A program made the position numbers and the translations under genes. Under the pieces are notes generated by a model. It did not search any database, was not told the DNA's origin, and saw only the letters and a list, made by a program, of their open reading frames with translations. Of a stretch of DNA of 64,000 bases, positions 44,355 through 54,451 are shown piece after piece. The first letter of the stretch is position 1, and every line of letters begins with the position of its first letter. Source of the stretch: Diospyros lotus (Eukaryota; Streptophyta; Magnoliopsida; Ericales; Ebenaceae). Location of the stretch: positions 124,001-188,000 of the forward strand of contig NC_068341.1 in assembly GCF_014633365.1 (NCBI RefSeq), read 5' to 3'.

Positions 44355-47300
44355 ATGGCTAGAGGAAGGAATACTAGAAGTTCCGAGGCGGCGGTCGACC
44401 CACCTGAAAATCACCACGACCGACCACGAGACTTACCACCAAATGGAGGACCCATTGCCCCGACAGCCGACACTCCTTTGCCGCCGCCCGCCGGAGACGC
44501 TCCCGGCATACCACCACGGGTCCCTGTCCAGCCTACTGTCCAAATCACTGGGACAGGGACGATCCGGGACTGGCAGCAGCGCCAGGAAGCATTGGAGAAT
44601 ACGGTAATGCAACTCGCTGACGCGGTTAGAATTCTAGCCCAAGCTCAAGCACGGGCTGTCCACGACCCACCGGCGTCGCCTCGCAGGGTCCGCCAACCGC
44701 GGGAGGAGAGACACCCACCCGCGGAAGAAGATATCGGGGATAACTATCCGTCCCCAATTCACCGCTCCCCAGTCCGAGAAAGAAGCAGGCGATCGCAAGC
44801 CCAGCAATCAGTAGGACCGGACTCAACTGTGGAAGAGCTGTATCAAAGGGTGCGACAGCTGGAAGAACGACAAGGAGTCCGCAGCCAGAATAATGGCCGT
44901 GGGGATAGGACGCCGTTCGCCAGAGAAATTGAGCTCGAACCCCTGCCTCGGAGGTTTAAGGTCCCGAGCATGCCACAATATAATGGGGACAGCGACCCCT
45001 ATGACTACCTGGATGCGTACAACGTGCAAATGGATCTACAGACAACCAGCTCGCTGGCTAAATGTCGCGCCTTCCCAGCAATCTTAGGAGACATCCCCCG
45101 AGCTTGGTTCAGGAGCCTTCCGCCTCGTAGCATCAACAGCTGGGAAGAGTGCCAACAGAGGTTCCTTAACCAATACAGGGCTCTAAGGAGGCAGCTCGCG
45201 CCACTTTGCCACCTCGCCACCGTATTCCAGAAAGCAAACGAGCCATTAAAGGATTACATCGCCAGGTTCAGGCGCGAGGTGAGCAACGTCGAGGATCCCT
45301 CGGATGAAAGTATCCTAACGGCGATCTCCGCCGGCCTCCGAAAAGACGGAAAGCTCTACGAGAGCATCTACCGAACCCCGGTCAAAGACCTGGGGGAATT
45401 TTATGAACGAGCTTCCAAGGAAATCCGATGGGAAGACGCCTTCGGGATGAAGAAGCCCGTCGGGTCGAGAGAAGAAGCTGGGGGCTCCAGCCAGAATAAG
45501 AGAAGGCACAACGGAGACGCCGGAAGAGAAGCTCGGGGGGAGCGCTCGAGCAATGAAGTGTTCAAGCGAGCTCGGAAGGCAGAGGGAGATGAACGACCTC
45601 ATAGATCACAGCGCTTTGACAGCTACTGTGCCCTGTCAGACCCCCAGGAAAGGATCTTCGCCATCGAAAGGAACAAAGAGGAATTCAGGAAGCCCAACCC
45701 GTTAAGAACCCCAAACAAATTCCGAAACAAAGAAAAATTTTGCGCGTACCACAACAAGGCGGGTCACAACACCTCGGAATGCTGGGCCCTAAGGGACGCC
45801 ATCGAAGATCTGATAAGAAGAGGTCGCTTGAAAGATTACGTGGTGCGGCCGACTAATCAACCAAGCCAGCCACCTGTACAGCAGCAGCCTCCCACCGATG
45901 ATGACCAATCACCGGCTGTACGAACCATCTACACGATCCATGGCGGGCCCCACCTCGCTGGATCCTCCCACAAATCCCGCGACAAATACATACGAGAGGC
46001 CAACCATGTTTTGCTAACGAGATCGGGCGAACAGCCGGTTCCCGCGAAGCGGCCTAGGGGTAACCCGATCCCAGAGAAGATGTTTTTCTCGGAAGAAGAC
46101 GCCAGAGACGTCCATTGGCCGCACAACGACGCACTCGTTATACGAGCCCAGGTCGGCAACTCCGAAGTGCGAAGGATAATGGTGGACACGGGCAGTTCGG
46201 TAAATGTAATGTACAGAGCATGCTTCAATCAGATGGGTTTAGGACCGGAACAGTTGAGTTCGTCCCCAGAGCCACTCTATGGGTTCACGGGAGAGGCAGT
46301 GATCCCCGTCGGTCGGATCAGCCTTCCCCTCACCATCGGGGATGCGAACCGCCAGGCCACTACTTTGGCAGAATTCCTAATAATTGACTGCCCCTCAGCA
46401 TACAACGTCGTACTCGGAAGGCCGGCGATGAACGACCTGGATCTAGTCACCTCAACCAGGTCGCTTACGGTGAAATTCCCGACCCCCGACGGTGTAGGGT
46501 GTGTACGAGGCGAGCAGCACCTCGCAAGACGTTGCTATGAGGACGCCCTGAAAATGGGAGCGAAGGGAAAGAAAGTAAATATCATCGCAAAAGTCGGCCC
46601 GCGATCAACCGGCCGATGGGAGGACCTGGATCCACGCGAGGTCGACTACGAAAAGCCCACCGATCCCATGGAAGAGCTCGAAGATATCTCAGTCGGTGAG
46701 GCAGACGAGGAAAGGCACCTCAAGCTAGGCAAGAGTCTAGCCCCCGAGGTAAAATCCCAACTTACAGATTTCCTTAAAGCTAACCTTGATGTATTCGCAT
46801 GGAACCACGAAGATATGGTGGGAATCGCCCCAGAAGTCATGTCACACAGGCTCAACGTAGATCCAGGCTACAGGCCAGTGCGCCAGAAGAGGAGGCCAAT
46901 GACTCCGAAGCGTTATACCGCTCTTAAAGAAGAAGTGGACAAACTCTTGGCGAATAATTTCATCAAGGAAGCCCACTATCCGGTCTGGGTGGCCAACCCG
47001 GTCCTAGTAAAAAAGAAAAACGGGAAGTGGAGGAGCTGCATCGACTTCACCGACCTGAACAAGGCCTGTCCTAAAGACAGCTTTCCCCTCCCCAGAATCG
47101 ATCAGCTCGTGGATGCAACGGCTGGTCACTGCCTCCTCAGTTTCATGGATGCCTATTCAGGCTATAACCAAATCCCCATGAACCCCACGGACCAAGAGCA
47201 CACCTCGTTCATAACCGACCGGGGGCTCTATTGTTACAAGGTCATGCCCTTTGGATTGAAGAATGCTGGCGCGACCTACCAGAGGCTGGTCAATATGATG

Positions 47301-49886
47301 TTCGAAACACTGATCGGAAAAACCATGGAAGTATACGTTGACGACATGCTGGTAAAATCCGAGCAAGTGACGGACCACGTTTCCGATCTAAGAGAAACGT
47401 TTGGAGTCCTCAAGAAATATCAGATGAAGCTCAAACCGCTCAAGTGCGCCTTCGGTGTAGCCTCTGGAAAATTTCTTGGGTTTATGGTAAACAACAGAGG
47501 CATTGAAGCCAACCCAGACAAAATTAAGGCTCTGCTCGACATGAGGTCGCCCATAAGAAAGAAGGAGGTGCAAAGCCTCAATGGTCAGGTCGCGGCTCTG
47601 AGCCGTTTCATTTCAAAGGCAACTGACAAGTGTGCCCCGTTCTTCGAGCTTTTAAAAAAGGAGAAAGACTTCAGATGGACAGAAGAATGCGAGTTCGCAT
47701 TCCAACAACTAAAGGAGTATATGGGACAGGCCCCACTGCTCGCCAAACCTAAGGAGGGAGAGAGGTTGACCTTGTACTTAGGAGTATCCCAACAGGCTCT
47801 CAGCGCGGCCCTCGTTCGGGGGGAAGAAGGGGTGCAGCACCCCATTTATTACGTCTCCAAAAGCCTAATCGATGCAGAAACAAGGTACGCACCAATCGAA
47901 AAATTGGCTTACTGTCTAATAGTGGCATCAAGGAAGCTGCGACCCTATTTTCAAGCTCATGAGATCGAAGTCCTGACCAAATACCCATTGAAACAAATCC
48001 TCCAAAAATCGGATACCTCAGGCCATTTACTAAAATGGTCTATTGAGCTCGCTCAGTTCGACATAAAGTACAAACCAAGGACGGCGATAAAGGGTCAAGC
48101 GTTGGCAGACTTCATTGCCGAGTTTACTGGGCCAATTGACAAGGAGCCGAAAAACCTGAAAGGACCGTCCTGGGAACTATACGTCGATGGATCATCGAAC
48201 GAACAAGGGGCGGGAGCCGGGGTTATGCTAATAAGCCCCGAAGGTCACAAAATCCTCTGCGCCCTGAGGTTCGGTTTTTTAGCCACCAATAATGAATCCG
48301 AGTATGAAGCCTTATTAGCAGGACTCCGCCTGGCAAAGGAAATACGAGCTGAATTCTTGGAGATCTTCAGCGACTCTCAACTAGTTGTCAACCAGGTGCG
48401 GGGAGAATACCAGGCCAGAGACACGAAGATGGCAGCATACTTACAGAAGGCACGCGAACTTTTAGCCACTTTCGAAAAATATGAAATGCATCAAATCCCC
48501 CGTTCCCAGAACTCTCATGCGGACGCTCTGGCTCGCCTAGCAACTGCCCGAGACGCAGAATTCTTGGGGGACATACCTGTCGATTTTTTGGCCACCCCGA
48601 GCACAGAACAACGAGATGAAACGCTACTGATCACGGTGCCCCAAAACTCATGGATGACCCCCATCTTGGAATATCTGCAAGACGGGAAACTACCGGAAGA
48701 CAAGCTGGAAGCACGTCGCCTGCGAGCTCAAGCCGCCCGATATTGCATCTACGATGAAAGACTGTACAAGAGGGGATTCTCGGCCCCACTCCTGAGGTGC
48801 ATTGACGGCACCGATTGCCAGTCTGTGCTAGAAGAAATTCATGTAGGCCACTGCGGTAATCATGCAGGGGCACTCTCTCTGGCACAAAAGGCCCTCCGAC
48901 AAGGGTTTTATTGGCCCACCGTGAAGCAAGATGCCATAGAGACGGTCAAGAAATGCGAGAAGTGCCAAAGGTTCGCCAAGGTTCCGCGAGCTCCGCCGGC
49001 TTACCTGCAGCAGATGAGCAGCCCTTGGCCCTTTGCCATTTGGGGCATGGATCTAATCGGGCCACTGCCCACGGCTCGCGGAGGATGCAAACATGCCATA
49101 GTGGCAGTTGACTACTTCACCAAATGGGCAGAGGCCAAAGAGCTCGCACAGATCACCAGCGCGAAGACACAAGCTTTTACATGGGATAACATAATCTGCA
49201 GATTCGGAGTGCCACAACAAATAGTAACGGACAACGGAACCCAATTCACCAGCGAGCAATTCATCCAATTCTGCGAGTCAATGGGGATTCAAAAGAGTTT
49301 CACCGCCGTTGATCACCCCCAGGCCAATGGGCAGGTCGAAGCAGTCAACAAAATAATCAAGCAGACCCTGAAGACAAAGCTTGAGGCTAGAAAAGGGGCC
49401 TGGGTGGACGAACTGCAAACAGTGCTATGGACCTATCGGACAACAGCCCGAAGCAGCACTGGAGAAACCCCATTCTCAATGGCATACGGGTCGGAGGCTA
49501 TGATCCCCGCTGAGAATAAAGTGGCCAGCCACCGAAGGGCCACCTTCAGCTCAGATCGCAATAACGAGCTACTGGCGACTAATCTGGACCTGCTCGAGGA
49601 GTCAAGAGATGTAGCTCGCGTGAGGATCGCCATTTATCAACAAAGAGTGGCACGATACTACAACAGGAAGGTCCGAATCCGACGTTACAACGTCGGAGAT
49701 CCGGTACTACGCCTAGTACTGCTAGGAGCACGGGCGGCAAGCGATGGCACCTTAGGTCCTAACTGGGAAGGTCCATTTATCATCAAAGAAAATTTGAATA
49801 ACGGAGCATATCATCTGGCAAACATGGACGGTCTCCCTCTCCCACGAGCTTGGAACGCAGAACACCTTCGTCCTTACTTCGGATAA
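44355..49886 (+). CDS. Gag-Pol polyprotein of the Tat/Gypsy element, intact 1843 residues
   Basis: The single open frame starts 39 bases after the LTR. The N-terminal Pro-rich part precedes a gag domain at about 204-350 (PSMPQYNGDSDPYDYLDAY). A CX3H-type knuckle (CAYHNKAGHNTSEC) begins at about 463. The aspartic protease DTGSS begins at 611. Reverse transcriptase carries FTDLNKACPKDSFPLPRID and the YVDD box at 994-997. A first RNase H remnant follows (LTLYLGVSQQALSAALV). The second, archaeal-type RNase H starts at 1273 (WELYVDGSSNEQGAGAG) and is diagnostic of Tat elements. Integrase has an HHCC zinc finger from about 1496 and core motifs WGMDLIGP, VTDNGTQF and GQVEAVNK. No key catalytic residue seems lost and no stop interrupts it, so activity is possible but unproven. 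Confidence 0.95.
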   Translation: MARGRNTRSSEAAVDPPENHHDRPRDLPPNGGPIAPTADTPLPPPAGDAPGIPPRVPVQPTVQITGTGTIRDWQQRQEALENTVMQLADAVRILAQAQARAVHDPPASPRRVRQPREERHPPAEEDIGDNYPSPIHRSPVRERSRRSQAQQSVGPDSTVEELYQRVRQLEERQGVRSQNNGRGDRTPFAREIELEPLPRRFKVPSMPQYNGDSDPYDYLDAYNVQMDLQTTSSLAKCRAFPAILGDIPRAWFRSLPPRSINSWEECQQRFLNQYRALRRQLAPLCHLATVFQKANEPLKDYIARFRREVSNVEDPSDESILTAISAGLRKDGKLYESIYRTPVKDLGEFYERASKEIRWEDAFGMKKPVGSREEAGGSSQNKRRHNGDAGREARGERSSNEVFKRARKAEGDERPHRSQRFDSYCALSDPQERIFAIERNKEEFRKPNPLRTPNKFRNKEKFCAYHNKAGHNTSECWALRDAIEDLIRRGRLKDYVVRPTNQPSQPPVQQQPPTDDDQSPAVRTIYTIHGGPHLAGSSHKSRDKYIREANHVLLTRSGEQPVPAKRPRGNPIPEKMFFSEEDARDVHWPHNDALVIRAQVGNSEVRRIMVDTGSSVNVMYRACFNQMGLGPEQLSSSPEPLYGFTGEAVIPVGRISLPLTIGDANRQATTLAEFLIIDCPSAYNVVLGRPAMNDLDLVTSTRSLTVKFPTPDGVGCVRGEQHLARRCYEDALKMGAKGKKVNIIAKVGPRSTGRWEDLDPREVDYEKPTDPMEELEDISVGEADEERHLKLGKSLAPEVKSQLTDFLKANLDVFAWNHEDMVGIAPEVMSHRLNVDPGYRPVRQKRRPMTPKRYTALKEEVDKLLANNFIKEAHYPVWVANPVLVKKKNGKWRSCIDFTDLNKACPKDSFPLPRIDQLVDATAGHCLLSFMDAYSGYNQIPMNPTDQEHTSFITDRGLYCYKVMPFGLKNAGATYQRLVNMMFETLIGKTMEVYVDDMLVKSEQVTDHVSDLRETFGVLKKYQMKLKPLKCAFGVASGKFLGFMVNNRGIEANPDKIKALLDMRSPIRKKEVQSLNGQVAALSRFISKATDKCAPFFELLKKEKDFRWTEECEFAFQQLKEYMGQAPLLAKPKEGERLTLYLGVSQQALSAALVRGEEGVQHPIYYVSKSLIDAETRYAPIEKLAYCLIVASRKLRPYFQAHEIEVLTKYPLKQILQKSDTSGHLLKWSIELAQFDIKYKPRTAIKGQALADFIAEFTGPIDKEPKNLKGPSWELYVDGSSNEQGAGAGVMLISPEGHKILCALRFGFLATNNESEYEALLAGLRLAKEIRAEFLEIFSDSQLVVNQVRGEYQARDTKMAAYLQKARELLATFEKYEMHQIPRSQNSHADALARLATARDAEFLGDIPVDFLATPSTEQRDETLLITVPQNSWMTPILEYLQDGKLPEDKLEARRLRAQAARYCIYDERLYKRGFSAPLLRCIDGTDCQSVLEEIHVGHCGNHAGALSLAQKALRQGFYWPTVKQDAIETVKKCEKCQRFAKVPRAPPAYLQQMSSPWPFAIWGMDLIGPLPTARGGCKHAIVAVDYFTKWAEAKELAQITSAKTQAFTWDNIICRFGVPQQIVTDNGTQFTSEQFIQFCESMGIQKSFTAVDHPQANGQVEAVNKIIKQTLKTKLEARKGAWVDELQTVLWTYRTTARSSTGETPFSMAYGSEAMIPAENKVASHRRATFSSDRNNELLATNLDLLEESRDVARVRIAIYQQRVARYYNRKVRIRRYNVGDPVLRLVLLGARAASDGTLGPNWEGPFIIKENLNNGAYHLANMDGLPLPRAWNAEHLRPYFG

Positions 49887-51163
49887 ATGTAATCGTTCTT
49901 GCCTATGCTCCGTCTTTTTCATTACGAATGACTTTCATGATTGTGGTCAGAATTTATGAACTTTCATTGCGCTTTATTCTTATTGGTATTCGATTGAATG
50001 CCCTCGTAACGAGGGGTCGAGAAGCCATGGTTTGCGAGCTGAGGCCTAAATAACCTAGCCGCGGCGCTACGGTCAACGGCTTAACCGAGCATTCACCTTG
50101 GTCCCTCCCTCAGGTCGTGGTTTGCGAGCTGAGAACCAATCATCTTGACTTTATGTCATGGTTTGGAACCTACTGAGCAACCACTTCCACAAGTAACCCC
50201 GAGCTTGGGTTCGCTAGCCGAGGTCCTTTTATCTTGGCTTAAAGCCATGGTCTGCGACCTACCTGGGTGTTCCCTCTCAGTTCAAATAAAACTTGTAGAA
50301 GCCACTGGGTGTTAGCTGAGGCCGTAACGCGACCTACCTAGACACATATCCCGGCCGTACAAGTCAAACGAAATAACAAGCCATGGTGTGTTAGCTGGGG
50401 TCACTCTATGACCCGCCTGAACATATAACTTGGTTGTACAGGCTGCGCTTTCACTAGCTAGGGTCCTCCTATCTTGGCTTAAAGCCATGGTCTGCGACCT
50501 ACCTGAGTGTTCGCTCCCAATTTATTGAAAACTTATTAAAGCCTCAACATGCCGGCCGAGGCCATGGCATAATCTCATACCGTAGCAAACTTTGCGTATT
50601 GGACCCTATCAGCTGAGGTCCGTCTTAACTTGGCTAAAAATAAAGCATTCGCGACCTATCAGGCACACGCCCTATAACGAGCTTCTCAGCCACCACATGT
50701 TAGACAAGATCACAAGGCCATCCGACTTTACATATATCTCGGGAAGGCTCTCGTTATTTCGTCAAAATATGCCGAACGGGGTTTCCTGAAAATTGCCTAA
50801 GTATGAGTGTTCGCGCTGATTATTACAACTATCATCAACGAGCTAGTTAAAGAGCGTTAGTCTACAAGCTGATAAAACTCCGGATCTACCTGGACCTATG
50901 TTCGAACAGTTTATTATCAAGTTACATACTCAAAAGTTCCTTATCAGTGAACCTTTCAAAAATACGGGAGCTTTGTTGAAGAAATTTTCAAGTTATACCA
51001 TGAAGAAGTTACTTTTAAGACATGATTCAAGAATCGTCATGCCAAAACCCCGTCAGAGTTAACTTGAATTCGCGAAGAAATCTGAGGCAACGTGCACAAA
51101 ATGCCAATTTTTATTATTAGATGAAGCTCACATTACAAAAAAAAAAAAATACATGTGGGAATC
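49887..51163 (+). repeat. Non-coding spacer with degenerate repeats, 3' of pol
   Basis: No supported ORF is present. A block reading atcttggcttaaagccatgg, then tctgcgacctacctg, occurs at about 50231 and 50471, 240 bases apart. Shorter ccatggtttgcgagctgagg-like copies occur from 50020 on. Tandem repeats behind pol are common in Tat elements. Confidence 0.8.
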
Positions 51164-53661
51164 CTAGCTAAGAGGGGCGTTCGGTTCTGCAGGATCAACC
51201 TCGACAGGGCGAGCTTCAGTAGGTAGGGTCGGCTGGAGATCGACCTCGACAGTCCCGGCTGGGCAAACCTCGGCAACCTCCACAGGAGGCTCCTTGGCAG
51301 TCTCACCAGGCTGAGCCGCGGCGACCCCGGATAGCTCGGCCCCGACCTGAGGAGCTTGCGTTGTGACCAAAAACGAGTCAAGGGGACTGGCATCATCAGC
51401 TTCCTCCGCGGCCTCGGCAGCATACCGAGCCACCTCCTCGACAGCCTGCGCACCAAAGAAGGAGAAATCCATCTCAGGATGGTTCACCCAAAGGGTGTAC
51501 AGAAATGCCGAGCAGGTGTCGGATCTAGTCTCCCTACACGCCGCGTCCATCCGCTCTCCGACCTCCGCCCTTATGTCGTCAATGGTCCTCTTGGCAAGCT
51601 CCTCGCATCGGACGGCATGATCATCCGCCCGTGACCGCTCCTCCTTCGCCGCCCTAAGCTCCGCTTCGGTTGATTTGAGTCGCTCCTCAGCCCTCCGCAA
51701 CTCCGCCTTTGCTCCATTTAGCTCGCCGGTGAGCCCGGAGTTGGCTTGCTCCCACATGTTCTTCGACCTGCGAAGCTCCTCCTCGAGATCTTTATTCTTC
51801 TGGATCTCCATCCTCAGACGCGTCAAGCAACCCTCCACCTCCTTTTGAGTGGCAAGGAGCTCGACCTGGAGATCGTCCTCAAGCTTCGCTATTTCGGCCT
51901 GACGGGACATGCTCACCGACTGAAGCTGCTCCTCAAAATCTTTGTACTGAGCTCGGAGCTTCACGGCAGCGAGAGAAGTCTGCAAAAGAAGAAATGTTAG
52001 CTCATTAAAAAAGTAGGCTAAGAAACCGAGGTACGAAGAATTCTTACTTACCACCAGGCTGTGACGGGCGACAAAATCACAAAGGGGGATTCCCTTTAAC
52101 TTCAGGTCGTCGAGGGGCTTCGAGTTCGGACCCAGGAAGTCGGGCACGGAATCCAGGAGGGGACCAACAAAGACCCCTCCTGGCAGGGCCTCCACGGCCA
52201 GCTCCTTCTCACGGACCCTGACCCGTTTGGCCCTGATATCCTCCCCCTGTTGCAGGTGGTCCGATCTCCATTTTGAGCTGGCAGCAGGAGCGTCTCGAAC
52301 CTCCACTGCGACCTTCTTCCCGCGGGCTCCACTCGAACCATGGTCTCGGGAGGCAGGGGCCGATGCCCCAGCTGCAGATGAGCTTGCTTTGACTGTTGGG
52401 GCTGACGGGGCAGTGTTCTTTGCCGCTGCTCCTGCTGCCCCCCCCCCCGCGACTGTTGGGTTTGCTGCTGCTGAGGGCGTGATTGCGGCTGCGGCTGCTC
52501 CGACCTGCCATCCCGCGAGCTATAGCTCGGAGTTATGGAGGACGTAGTGCTCGACCTGGCCCTATGACGCTTCGGTTGGAGGAGCTCGAGATCAACCATA
52601 TTATTGTCTTGGTCGGCTTCCCCTCTTGAACTGTTCGTCTCAGTGAGCTGTAAGCCAGAAGGGAGAATCTCCACACTCAAGTCCCTGAAATGATCTCCCT
52701 CGATAGTCTCGGTGCCAAGAGGAGGGGCGAGCTCGTATTCGCGAAGTAGCTCGTCCGAAAGTTCAAGAATCTCCGAGCTCGACTCCGCAGCCACAAGTTT
52801 GCCAAGGATATCAGTCTCCTCGGCTGATAAAATCGGTTTCTTCCCCCCAAAATCTGCATCAAAGCATGAGCAAGTTAAAGCAAGCACTCTCGGAACAAAG
52901 GAAAGATTTGTGAGAGCTCATATTCTCTTACCAGGGGTCAGTGCGAAGCTACAATTCCTAAGTAGAGAAAGGGAAGGGCAAGACACGAAGAACCAACTGA
53001 ACTTGTAATCGCCCACGTTGGACTTCCCCTTTGCTTTACCCTGAGGAAGGGCGGCCTTGTACGGAGAAGGACGAGCCGCCAGGTAATACAGCCCGTCCTT
53101 GGCATTTTTGAAAGAAAATAAAAATCTTATCAGTTTTGGCGAAGGGAGAGGAAGTTTGTTTATAAGGAATAAAACGGCCAAAGAAATAAGTTGGGCATAC
53201 GAATTCAGTGTTAGTTGGAAGGGGGCGAGCTTGACGTCGTTCAAGAGGGCGATAAGGTACGGGGCTATTGGGAACTTAAAGCCAGACTCGAGGTGTTGGG
53301 GGCTAATAGCTATGAAATTGGCTGGCGGGTAGGCTGCATGGGAGCTCGATGCAGGGATGTATACTCGGCAGGTCCTGGGGAGACGAAACTCCTGAGCACA
53401 AGTCATCACCTCGTGAAGCTTGGCCTTGGACGAGAATCTCTTGAAGACCGCAAGATCAGCACTCCCACCAGCGATCTGATCTTGAACCTTCAGCTCGGTT
53501 TCCCGAGAGGTCGGGACGGCGACCTCCCTGCACCCCGAGCTCGCACCCCCAAGATTTTGGCCCTCCATAATGAGACAATCTTCGGAGCTCGAAGTGTCGT
53601 TTTCTCCTACGATATAATTGCAGCGCTTTTGACCTGAATTTCCACGGTGTTGGTCGGACAT
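51164..53661 (-). CDS. Antisense spliced extra gene of the Tat element (coiled-coil protein), one frameshift
   Basis: Three coding exons can be read on the minus strand: 53661-52932, 52853-52052 and 51979-51164. Introns of 78 nt (52931-52854) and 72 nt (52051-51980) have GT and AG ends, the second with GTAAGT...TTTTGCAG. The first joins at phase 1 and makes an Asp codon, giving TP-D-FGGKK. Exon 1 resembles the N-terminal region of plant transposon-like proteins (HLESGFKFPIAPYLIALLND). Exon 2 is Gln/Ala/Ser-rich. Exon 3 is a long coiled coil (KDFEEQLQSVSMSRQAEIAKL onward) with an acidic, Pro-rich tail. A frame change is needed between 52520 and 52390, probably at an 11-C run (52438-52448 on the plus strand). 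Antisense ORFs are known in Tat elements such as Grande; their role is unknown. Confidence 0.75.
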
Positions 53662-53998
53662 CTACAAAGGAAAAGAGAGAACAGTCAGGTCGCAAGTCGC
53701 GAACCAGACCTCAAGAAACTAGAAGAAAAACCCTAAAACGTCCCCTAGGTCTTCCAGGCCGAGCGCTTCGCAAAAGGGGTGCCGCCTAGGGCGGAGGGGC
53801 TGCAGCCGCAAGCCCGGTGTTCCATGAAAAGCTAATCCTAAGGTCATTGGACCCAAAGGCCCAGCAAACGACAAACCGAATCGTGTCGTTTCTCCAAAAA
53901 TGAGAACGACATCGATCGACGAAGCCAGAGAAACCACCGACGGCTAACCAACGGTGGACGGCCTCACAAGAAGAAGAAGAAAGTCACGACAAACTTAC
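53662..53998 (-). other. Predicted 5'-UTR intron of the antisense gene (337 nt)
   Basis: The donor TTTTAG/GTAAGTTTG starts at 53998. The acceptor CTTTTCCTTTGTAG ends at 53662, directly before the ATG at 53661. Both sites match the plant consensus well. Confidence 0.7.
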
Positions 53999-54176
53999 CT
54001 AAAAGCTGCGCTTGACGACTGAATGGGGACTCGTACCAAGCACCGGACGAGAACGGCAGACGTCTGAAAGCACGGCGATAACGGAGGCCTCGAGAGAGAA
54101 AAAAGAAAGCAGGGAGGCAAAGGTTTGAGGGAGTTTCGAAATAGCGTGAAAGAAGAAGCGGGTGGACACTCCCCAC

Positions 54177-54184
54177 TATTTATA
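54177..54184 (-). promoter_or_regulatory. TATA box of the antisense gene
   Basis: The minus strand reads CAGTATAAATAGTGGGG here. Transcription would start about 30 bases on, near 54145, and leave a short leader before the donor at 53998. It lies 270 bases from the 3' LTR and points away from it. Confidence 0.65.
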
Positions 54185-54439
54185 CTGACGGCCTGGTCCA
54201 TCCCAACCGTCTGATCGAATGACGACTTATCACATGCTCCGCATCCAGCGGCCGCACAACAGCTTGTGGGTCCCACGAGTGTAATCATGCGCAGAAATGG
54301 GGAGGGGGCGCGCATTAAATTCGCTGCCGACAAAGCGTGCTGCGTGGAACGACGAGACTTAAGGTGATTGGACAGAAGTCGGAGGGATGGAAGAACAGCT
54401 GGCACGCGTCAGTTCCCAGCACGAAGATCGTGCCGCGAA

Positions 54440-54451
54440 CTGGGGGGCTTA
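54440..54451 (+). other. Polypurine tract of the Tat element
   Basis: The tract ctggggggctta directly precedes the 3' LTR. The same tract stands before Tat LTR copy c at 40251. Confidence 0.85.

Noticed and set aside
44626..49633. Many 60-100-codon minus-strand ORFs across gag-pol
   Set aside because: They are shadows of one long, clearly homologous plus-strand frame, with no recognisable products or promoters.
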